A stretch of 5,176 nucleotides of DNA, from assembly GCA_902781245.1 (NCBI GenBank), contig CACZIP010000164.1, positions 1 through 5,176 on the forward strand, in the 5' to 3' direction. The first letter of the stretch is position 1; each line of letters starts with the position of its first letter. A program made the translations under genes and the position numbers. Below, piece after piece: positions 1 to 4,533 of this stretch. Source of the DNA: an uncultured Coriobacteriaceae bacterium. GTDB taxonomy: Bacteria > Actinomycetota > Coriobacteriia > Coriobacteriales > Eggerthellaceae. A model generated the notes under the pieces. That model made no database searches and was not told the DNA's origin. It worked only from the letters and a program-made list of their open reading frames with translations.

Positions 1-10
1 CCAGACAACC

Positions 11-57
11 GCGCCATCGGCGCTATATCTATATACGACAAATTATCGCAGATAATT
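11..57. other. Non-coding tail with two small hairpins
   Basis: The 115 bases left of the MFS stop codon hold no convincing gene. Two short perfect hairpins are visible: 11-23 (GCGCC, 3-nt loop, GGCGC) and 41-57 (AATTATC, 3-nt loop, GATAATT). Neither is followed by a T-run when read on the minus strand, so they are poor intrinsic terminators for the MFS gene. They could be processing or pausing structures, or chance in AT-rich spacer. A Shine-Dalgarno-like stretch on the minus strand (complement of 70-78) leads only to a TTG codon at 60-58 that reaches a stop after five codons. Confidence 0.3.
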
Positions 58-107
58 CAAGGGAAATCGCCCTCCTTACAACAGCTTCTGCCTGAACACT
101 GAACCCG

Positions 108-121
108 TCCCCTGTTCATCG
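108..121 (+). repeat. Left arm of 14-bp inverted repeat flanking the MFS gene
   Basis: TCCCCTGTTCATCG at 108-121 is the exact reverse complement of 1431-1444. Allowing one mismatch, the pair extends to 16 of 17 (105-121 with 1431-1447). This arm covers the last sense codon and the TGA stop of the MFS gene (116-118). The sequence identity is directly visible; its function is not. It may be a rearrangement scar, a recombination site, or chance. Confidence 0.55.
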
Positions 122-1354
122 AGCCTGCAGCTTGCGCGCCAGCACAAGCAGCAGGCACGCCACAACCAAAGCGGCGCCGATGAAAGCGAACATGGCCAAA
201 TAGCTTCCTGCAACGTTGACGATCGTGCCGCCGATGAACGAACTGGCGATGACGCCAATGCAGATGACGGTGGACACCGTCGAATACAGCTCGCCGTAGG
301 AGCGCATGCCGTAGAACTGGCGCGTCACGATTGGGCAGAACACGGTCTGCTCTCCGTAAATCATCCCATAGGCAATGGCTGCCACGCATATGAGCGGCCA
401 TTGCGCGGGCGCAATCGCGAACAGCACCAGGCCGCCGATGGCGCAGGCGCAGGCGGCAACGACGGTTGCCAGGATGTTCTTCTCGCCCAAACCGCCCCAG
501 AGGATTTTCGCCACCACGCTCGCAGCCATGGCGCACGAGCTGGCGATGGCGCCGAGAAGGGGGAAATCGCCCGACGCCGGCAACGTGGCCACGAACGAGG
601 GAATCATGCCGTACACGTACACGTTCAACGAGATGACCAGAGAGAACGCAAGCAGCGCAATGAAGCTGGCGCTTTTGCGAGCCGTGGAGGCATCGATGCC
701 TTCAAGCTCGTACGAGGCGCTGTCCTCGGCGTCGGGGTCGTAGCCGTAGGGCACGCGCCCCACCACGGCGGGACGGTCTTTCAACACGAAGAGCGTGCAG
801 GGCAAACCGAACAGGCAGGTGAGCAGTGCGAAAACCAGATAGGTAGCCCGCCATCCGATGTTCGCGATGAGCGCGCCGCCAACCGTGGCCCACAGCATCC
901 CGCCCACACCCGTGAACGCCATGATGATGCCGATGAAGAAGCCCGACCGTTTCGAGAACCAGCGGTTGACCAGAATGGGCGGCGCAAGGTACACGCACGA
1001 CGTCAGACCGAAGCCCATGACGAACGCCAACGTCAGGAACTGCCAATCGGCCTGCACGAACGACAACCCGACGAAGCAGGCGGCCAAAATCGCAATGCTC
1101 GCCGTCATGATGATCCGGCAATCTAAGCGGTTGAACAGCTTTCCAAACGGCGTGAGAACCAAAATCATGCTGATGGAAAAGGCCGCCAGGAAATAGCTGA
1201 GCGTTGCCGGGCTCGTACCGATGTCCGCCGCCACCGGAGTATAGAAAATGCCCGCACAACTCAGGCAAAACGACACGGGCCCGAAATTGATCAGGCAAAG
1301 AGCCATCACAATCAAGTATTCGTACGGAAACCCCGCTTGCCTCGAAATGCCCAT
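116..1354 (-). CDS. MFS transporter, OFA/monocarboxylate-like
   Basis: A 412-aa inner-membrane secondary transporter of the major facilitator superfamily, most like the oxalate/formate antiporter (OFA) or monocarboxylate group, which moves small organic anions with a counter-ion or protons. About twelve hydrophobic segments can be placed: residues 13-36, 50-72, 80-100, 103-127, 137-160 and 168-191, then a polar central loop at 192-228, then six more from 229 to 406. Helix 2-3 carries an MFS motif A variant (GKLFNRLDCR, 71-80) and helices 4-5 carry NRWFSKRSGFFIGI (130-143), a pattern typical of OFA-like members. The length is normal and there is no signal peptide. The ATG at 1354 is chosen because the same start, N-terminal residues and 3-nt distance to an upstream TAG recur in the truncated copy at 4506. 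A weak ribosome site (AGAAGG, complement of 1367-1372) lies 12 nt upstream. The gene is co-directional with the PucR-type gene, 205 nt away, so it may be read from that transcript. The substrate cannot be read from sequence; the OFA-like call is moderate. Confidence 0.9.
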   Translation of the reverse strand: MGISRQAGFPYEYLIVMALCLINFGPVSFCLSCAGIFYTPVAADIGTSPATLSYFLAAFSISMILVLTPFGKLFNRLDCRIIMTASIAILAACFVGLSFVQADWQFLTLAFVMGFGLTSCVYLAPPILVNRWFSKRSGFFIGIIMAFTGVGGMLWATVGGALIANIGWRATYLVFALLTCLFGLPCTLFVLKDRPAVVGRVPYGYDPDAEDSASYELEGIDASTARKSASFIALLAFSLVISLNVYVYGMIPSFVATLPASGDFPLLGAIASSCAMAASVVAKILWGGLGEKNILATVVAACACAIGGLVLFAIAPAQWPLICVAAIAYGMIYGEQTVFCPIVTRQFYGMRSYGELYSTVSTVICIGVIASSFIGGTIVNVAGSYLAMFAFIGAALVVACLLLVLARKLQAR

Positions 1355-1381
1355 TGTCTACACACGCCTTCTTTCGAATCG
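1221..1381 (-). repeat. Direct repeat copy A: SAM-gene tail and MFS 5' end
   Basis: This stretch matches 4373-4533 in the same orientation. The 134 coding bases (1221-1354 against 4373-4506) differ at 8 positions. The next 27 bases (1355-1381 against 4507-4533) differ at about 7 and include a shared GTG-TAG, a 3-nt gap and the ATG. In copy B that GTG-TAG is the true end of a radical SAM/SPASM gene; here it is an orphan. Homology stops abruptly at 1220/4372 and fades by about 1381/4533. Confidence 0.9.
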
Positions 1382-1559
1382 ACACTTGCCAATTGTATCC
1401 AATGGGAAGGCGCCAAGCTGTTGAAGTTCCCGATGAACAGGGGATGGAGAATTGTGCGCCCCCGTCGCAACTTACGCTGCGCAGGACACCACCCGATTCC
1501 TTATATCAGCACGCCCTCACTGTGCTCGATCTCGTGCCAGATGGCCTGCACTACACGTT
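1355..1559. other. Intergenic gap with SAM-gene remnant
   Basis: No gene is supported in this spacer between the regulator stop and the MFS start. Read on the minus strand, the last codons before the MFS start (complement of 1381-1358) give R-F-E-R-R-R-V-stop, resembling the P-L-E-G-K-R-V-stop end of the radical SAM/SPASM gene at 4510. Going upstream, the same frame stays open for about 35 codons to a TAA near 1470 and has no start codon. A possible minus-strand -10 element TACAAT (complement of 1392-1397) is present, but no good -35 lies at 16-18 nt. The stem AGCAC/GTGCT (1508-1526) below the regulator gene lacks a T-run, so no terminator clearly separates the regulator from the MFS gene. 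Confidence 0.5.
1431..1444 (-). repeat. Right arm of 14-bp inverted repeat flanking the MFS gene
   Basis: CGATGAACAGGGGA is the reverse complement of 108-121, which overlaps the MFS stop codon. Just left of it, 1412-1420 (GCCAAGCTG) also resembles the AAGCTG just before the MFS stop. This arm may therefore be a decayed, inverted echo of an MFS 3' end. The reading frame is not kept, so this remains a weak inference. Confidence 0.5.
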
Positions 1560-2981
1560 TTATCGCACCTTGCTCGGCACCATAAAAGACAAGACCAGAT
1601 GTTCCCATGTATCGCGGTCGTTGAAATCGATGCTAGTCAGTTCCATGATACGCCCGAGCCTATAGAGCAACGTGCTTCGATGTATGACGAGCTCTTCGCA
1701 TGTGGCAGCGTACCTACCGCGGTTTTTCACGAAACACTCGAGCGTCTCCAGCAACGGTGCATTATGCTCGGCATCATATTCAGCGAGCTGATCGAGCGCC
1801 CGATGCCTTATATCGGTGACCGCATGCTCTCGGATAACCGATAGAGCATATGCCACCTTCACGCTTTCGAAGTCGACGACCTCGCCCGCCACTGCCGACG
1901 CTGAAGCGATTGCCGCAGCGTCGTGATGCTGCTTCAGTTGCATGACGTCTTGGAACGCCACACTCGAGCCTGCCGCATAACCGCATATCTTCAAAACCCT
2001 CTTGAATTCATCGGATTCACTCGGAGTTTCAAGCGATTCATTCGAGATGACGACGAGCCCGTCTCCATGCGCAACAACAAAGGAGTTCGGTTTCGCCTGG
2101 CGCATGAAGCGAGCCGCCACAACGCTCGGCTTGCCCTGCCGGTCGATGCGATGTGCCACATAGACCCTCAAACTATCCCCATCTCGCCAAGCGAAAGTTG
2201 CAAGGGTTCGCTCCGCCTCCAACGGCGCCACATCTTCCCCTTCGAGCAAACGCGTGAACACCCCCGTTTGTTCGAGATAGGCTTCGTTCGATGCGTTTTC
2301 GCGCAACCAGTCCTCAACCTTGTGCACTACGAATTGCAACAGGTCCAAATCACCCTGCGAGTAGCAACCGCCGTAACGCATGCCGATAACCCAGCCTTTG
2401 TGGGACCCACCTGTGAACAAATTGCCGACGAGGCAATCAAGTTTATACTCGGGCACTTGGACGTAATAAATCCCTGCGTCAGCGCGACGCACTGCGGGGT
2501 TCGCATCGATCAGCATGATGGATTCAAGGTCCATCGACCGCTGGGATACCAAACCCTCCCACGCGGTCGGCAAAGGTTCGCCAGGGTAGGATGCGAACTC
2601 GTGAATGTAGTACGTGGCATCGGCCATGATCAGATGCATTTTCAGTTGCTGCGCGGCTAAACACAGCACATCTTCGAGGGTGCCTCCGCTCGCTATGAGC
2701 GAATCGATCTCGGCTTCCCATTCGTTGAAGTGGTCGAACACGTCCAGAATCTCGTTGAGCACCCGATCGACATCGTCGGAGCGGACAATCATGACATCGT
2801 TGCCGTTCATGCAAAGCACGGTTGTACGCTCGTTTTGCTGCAGGTAGAGCGTAAAGTGCTTGATCTCGCTCACATCGGTGAGAAGGCGGGCGTTGCGCAG
2901 TTGGCAAAGGCCTCTTTGGACTTGCAGCTGAGTTTCCATGGTTGTCATGTAGTCCGCAATCGTCCACAAACTCAGCTGCAT
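1560..2981 (-). CDS. PucR/CdaR-family transcriptional regulator
   Basis: A 473-aa cytoplasmic DNA-binding regulator. The C-terminal 60 residues (about 408-468) form the PucR-type helix-turn-helix: L-L-E-T-L-E-C-F, then N-R-G-R-Y-A-A-T, then the recognition segment HRSTLLYRLGRI (434-445), then a closing helix with W-E-H-L-V-L. The middle (about 238-370) fits the GGDEF-like domain found in CdaR/PucR relatives, and about 95-230 looks like a GAF-type small-molecule sensor (G-W-V-I-G-M near 196-201). The first 90 residues match no motif I know, and the classical N-terminal PucR domain is not evident. The ATG at 2981 is preferred over an in-frame TTG at 2987: AAAGGAAAGG (complement of 2989-2998) sits 7 nt before the ATG but runs almost into the TTG. 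The gene is divergent from the URO-D-fold gene across 167 nt, the usual arrangement for a regulator and its target, and is co-directional with the MFS gene. Family members are usually activators of catabolic genes that answer to a pathway metabolite. The effector here is unknown. Confidence 0.92.
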   Translation of the reverse strand: MQLSLWTIADYMTTMETQLQVQRGLCQLRNARLLTDVSEIKHFTLYLQQNERTTVLCMNGNDVMIVRSDDVDRVLNEILDVFDHFNEWEAEIDSLIASGGTLEDVLCLAAQQLKMHLIMADATYYIHEFASYPGEPLPTAWEGLVSQRSMDLESIMLIDANPAVRRADAGIYYVQVPEYKLDCLVGNLFTGGSHKGWVIGMRYGGCYSQGDLDLLQFVVHKVEDWLRENASNEAYLEQTGVFTRLLEGEDVAPLEAERTLATFAWRDGDSLRVYVAHRIDRQGKPSVVAARFMRQAKPNSFVVAHGDGLVVISNESLETPSESDEFKRVLKICGYAAGSSVAFQDVMQLKQHHDAAAIASASAVAGEVVDFESVKVAYALSVIREHAVTDIRHRALDQLAEYDAEHNAPLLETLECFVKNRGRYAATCEELVIHRSTLLYRLGRIMELTSIDFNDRDTWEHLVLSFMVPSKVR

Positions 2982-2988
2982 AGGCAAA

Positions 2989-2998
2989 CCTTTCCTTT
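2989..2998 (-). promoter_or_regulatory. Ribosome binding site deciding the regulator start
   Basis: Read on the minus strand this is AAAGGAAAGG, ending 7 nt before the ATG at 2981. It leaves only about 1 nt before the in-frame TTG at 2987, so the ATG is the better start and the regulator is 473 rather than 475 aa. Confidence 0.75.
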
Positions 2999-3008
2999 AG
3001 TTTAGTAC

Positions 3009-3014
3009 ATTATG
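3009..3014 (-). promoter_or_regulatory. Candidate -10 element for the regulator gene
   Basis: Read on the minus strand this is CATAAT, one base from TATAAT, about 28 nt upstream of the regulator ATG, which would give a 5' leader of roughly 20 nt. The hexamer 17 nt further upstream (TGGATT) matches the -35 consensus poorly, so the assignment is tentative. Confidence 0.35.
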
Positions 3015-3023
3015 TAGGAATAT

Positions 3024-3060
3024 GATTGAAGAATCCATCTCTAAATTGATTGCTATTGAT
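3024..3060 (+). repeat. Phased ATTGA boxes, candidate regulator binding sites
   Basis: ATTGA occurs at 3024-3028, 3045-3049 and 3055-3059, so the starts are 21 and 10 bp apart, close to whole helical turns and on one face of the DNA. The last two boxes are part of a near-perfect tandem repeat (ATTGATTGCT then ATTGATGCT, 3045-3063). Such phased direct repeats suit an activator that binds as a multimer, and the PucR-type protein encoded alongside is the obvious candidate. The pentamer is AT-rich and short, so chance is possible. Confidence 0.35.
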
Positions 3061-3097
3061 GCTAGGAAATAGCCTGTATGCTTGCCATTATGGGTTC

Positions 3098-3107
3098 ATC
3101 AGCTGAT
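3098..3107. promoter_or_regulatory. 10-bp perfect palindrome, candidate operator
   Basis: ATCAGCTGAT is fully self-complementary and lies 41 nt before the URO-D start codon, where it would sit close to a promoter or in the early leader. It could be an operator for the divergent regulator. Only the symmetry is seen directly. Confidence 0.35.
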
Positions 3108-3136
3108 TTGTTTCATTTTTTCTACAAGGCGAATTG

Positions 3137-3141
3137 AAAGG
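3137..3141 (+). promoter_or_regulatory. Ribosome binding site deciding the URO-D start
   Basis: AAAGG at 3137-3141 sits 7 nt before the ATG at 3149. An in-frame TTG at 3134 would overlap this site and is therefore unlikely to be used. Confidence 0.75.
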
Positions 3142-3148
3142 CGCAACG

Positions 3149-4258
3149 ATGAATTCCTTCGAAAAGTATGGAAAAATGCTCAGCCTGGCCCCCTACAACG
3201 ACCGTAGCGAGATTCCCGTGTTCCCGCACATGATTACCCCGCTCGCACCGCTCGCCGGCTACACGCAAGCAGAGGTGTACGACGATGTCGACAAATGGCT
3301 GGACGCGCTGGACAAGACCATCGAGCTGGTTGGAACGTTCGACGTCTCCTGCGTCGTCAACCCCGCAGACACAGTTTTCATCGAGGGACTGAGGTCTCGC
3401 CGCCCCGGTTACGAGCTTGACGATGACGCCTGCTTCCAGTTCGTCGAGGCGCCCTGTTTCGACGACCCAGAAACTGAATATCCGCGCATTATGGAAATGG
3501 GCTGGGATGCCTGGTATGCCCAACATCTCATGTCTGTCCAGAACCCGCCGCTCGAAACCCCCGAGCAACTGCAGGCCCGATTCGGGCAGTTCGCGGCGAA
3601 CTCGCAGAAGGGCGCAATGCACGTGGTCGGCAAAGGAATGGTCCCCTGGTTCGAATACGCCTACCTCCCAATCTTCGACATGCTTTGGCTCATTCGCTCG
3701 ATGGAGGAGTTCGTTATGGACCTGTACGACGATCCAGGCCCCATCATGGACATCATCCGCAAGTACCAGCCACAGCAGGATGAGGCGACCATTAAGGTCA
3801 TGAAGCAGGCAGGCATGACGCGCGTGGCATCGTTCCCGATGCGCAGCTCGGCAACCTTCATGTCGACCGACATGTTCGAAGAGTATTCCTGGCCTTTCAT
3901 ACGCGACAGCATCAAGCGCTATGCGGATGCAGGCATAACCACCATCGTTCATGCGGACGGCAACTGGCTTCCCATGCTCCCCTACTTCAACGAATTGCCG
4001 CGAGGCTGCTGTCACCTCGAGCTGGACGGCGCCACCGACATATTCGAGGCGTATGAGATCACCCGTGGGAACCATTCCATCCGCGGAGACGTCCCTGCGA
4101 CCATGCTGGCATTTGGCACCGTCGACGAGGTGAATGACTACTGCGAGAAGCTTGTGAACATGGGTATGCAGGGAGGTTTCATGCTGAGCTCGGGATGCGA
4201 GGTCCCCGTCAACGCCAAACTCGATAACCTCCGCGCGTTCGTGAACTTCCTCAAGTAA
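3149..4258 (+). CDS. URO-D-fold protein, methyltransferase-like
   Basis: A 369-aa soluble protein of the uroporphyrinogen decarboxylase (URO-D, COG0407-type) superfamily. The N-terminus carries IPVFPHMITPLAPLAGYTQ (22-40) and lacks the arginine-rich motif of genuine HemE, so heme synthesis is unlikely. The C-terminal half is the best match: H268-A-D270-G-N-W on one strand, E291 in C-H-L-E-L, I-R-G-D-V (311-315), L-A-F-G-T-V-D-E-V (320-328) and M-L-S-S-G-C350-E. The spacing of H268, E291 and C350 parallels the zinc ligands His, Glu and Cys of the related MetE/MtaA/MtbA methyltransferases. However, the HxC cysteine of those enzymes is Asp270 here. Proteins of this type often move methyl groups between a methylated substrate, a corrinoid protein and a thiol or folate, but no corrinoid protein is encoded in this window. 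It is divergent from the PucR-type regulator, single-gene, and followed by a hairpin terminator at 4317. The ATG at 3149 is chosen by its ribosome site. Family assignment is confident; the reaction is not known. Confidence 0.9.
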   Translation: MNSFEKYGKMLSLAPYNDRSEIPVFPHMITPLAPLAGYTQAEVYDDVDKWLDALDKTIELVGTFDVSCVVNPADTVFIEGLRSRRPGYELDDDACFQFVEAPCFDDPETEYPRIMEMGWDAWYAQHLMSVQNPPLETPEQLQARFGQFAANSQKGAMHVVGKGMVPWFEYAYLPIFDMLWLIRSMEEFVMDLYDDPGPIMDIIRKYQPQQDEATIKVMKQAGMTRVASFPMRSSATFMSTDMFEEYSWPFIRDSIKRYADAGITTIVHADGNWLPMLPYFNELPRGCCHLELDGATDIFEAYEITRGNHSIRGDVPATMLAFGTVDEVNDYCEKLVNMGMQGGFMLSSGCEVPVNAKLDNLRAFVNFLK

Positions 4259-4316
4259 AACAGAGCGGAAGCAAACCGACCGGACTGACTACCGCGCAAT
4301 TGAATCCCATTGATCA

Positions 4317-4364
4317 AGCTGGGCTTTCGCTGTCGACAAGATGGTGAAAGCCCAGCTGTATTTT
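4317..4364 (+). terminator. Intrinsic terminator after the URO-D-fold gene
   Basis: A perfect 12-bp stem (AGCTGGGCTTTC at 4317-4328 with GAAAGCCCAGCT at 4346-4357) encloses a 17-nt loop and is followed by GTATTTT. It begins 58 nt after the URO-D stop. The T-run is short and interrupted, but the stem is strong. On the minus strand no T-run follows, so it mainly serves the plus-strand gene, though the stem could also slow readthrough from the truncated MFS fragment. Confidence 0.7.
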
Positions 4365-4372
4365 GCCTGATC

Positions 4373-4506
4373 ATGTCCGCCGCAACCGGAGTGTAGAAAA
4401 TGCCCGCGCAACTCAGGCAGAACGACACGGGCCCGAAATTGATCAGGCAAAGCGCCGCCACGATCAAGTATTCGTACGGAAACCCCGCTTGCCTCGAAAT
4501 GCCCAT
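4373..4506 (-). pseudogene. Truncated MFS transporter 5' fragment
   Basis: The first 44 codons plus two bases of a second MFS gene, identical in protein to residues 1-44 of the intact transporter at 116-1354 except for Ala instead of Met at residue 17. It keeps the start codon, 3 nt after the stop of the radical SAM/SPASM gene, and would have been the next gene in that operon. Homology breaks off at 4372, immediately beside the URO-D terminator. Beyond the break the frame runs on through the terminator and antisense to the URO-D gene until a stop at 4138, giving a meaningless 122-codon chimera with only the first membrane helix. It cannot work as a transporter. Confidence 0.9.
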
Positions 4507-4533
4507 TGCCTACACGCGCTTTCCTTCCAACGG
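4373..4533 (-). repeat. Direct repeat copy B: SAM-gene tail and MFS 5' end
   Basis: Partner of 1221-1381. Here the upstream part is the genuine 3' end of the radical SAM/SPASM gene and the downstream part is the truncated MFS gene. The two copies lie about 3.15 kb apart and enclose the PucR-type regulator and the URO-D-fold gene. Confidence 0.9.

Larger units (their letters stand above)
2982..3148. promoter_or_regulatory. Divergent regulatory region, regulator/URO-D gene
   Basis: This AT-rich 167-bp spacer separates the two divergent genes and must hold the promoters for both. Visible elements are a minus-strand -10-like CATAAT, three ATTGA boxes with helical phasing, a perfect 10-bp palindrome, and a T-rich run at 3108-3122 ahead of the URO-D ribosome site. 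On the plus strand TATGAT (3021-3026) and TATGCT (3077-3082) are possible -10 elements, but neither has a good -35. That fits a promoter that depends on an activator. Promoter positions are not settled. Confidence 0.6.

Noticed and set aside
70..78. Strong Shine-Dalgarno-like sequence on the minus strand below the MFS gene
   Set aside because: No usable start codon follows; the nearest TTG frame stops after five codons.
61..572. GGGAAATCGCCC occurring at 61-72 and 561-572
   Set aside because: A single 12-mer repeat is expected about once by chance in a window of this size, and one copy lies within MFS coding sequence.
401..1126. Plus-strand open frame of 241 codons over the MFS gene
   Set aside because: Antisense to the transporter, rich in Arg, Gly, Ala and His without domain features; a shadow of GC-rich codon use.
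702..1385. Minus-strand open frame of 227 codons overlapping the MFS start
   Set aside because: Out of frame with the clear MFS protein and without membrane helices or motifs.
1508..1526. Hairpin AGCAC/GTGCT as a terminator for the regulator gene
   Set aside because: Only 5 bp of stem and no T-run on the minus strand.
1354..1665. Plus-strand frames across the MFS-regulator gap
   Set aside because: No ribosome site, no family resemblance, and they run into antisense of the regulator gene.
3134..3148. TTG start for the URO-D-fold gene
   Set aside because: The TTG overlaps the ribosome site AAAGG at 3137-3141; the ATG at 3149 has ideal spacing.
3122..4075. Long minus-strand open frame (317 codons) antisense to the URO-D-fold gene
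   Set aside because: It lies almost wholly inside the URO-D gene, has no recognisable motifs, and is explained by the strong third-position bias of the real gene.
1390..4321. CAATTGNATCC followed by CAAGCTG at both 1390-1420 and 4297-4321
   Set aside because: Short, with unequal spacing (13 and 7 nt); not strong enough to claim shared ancestry.
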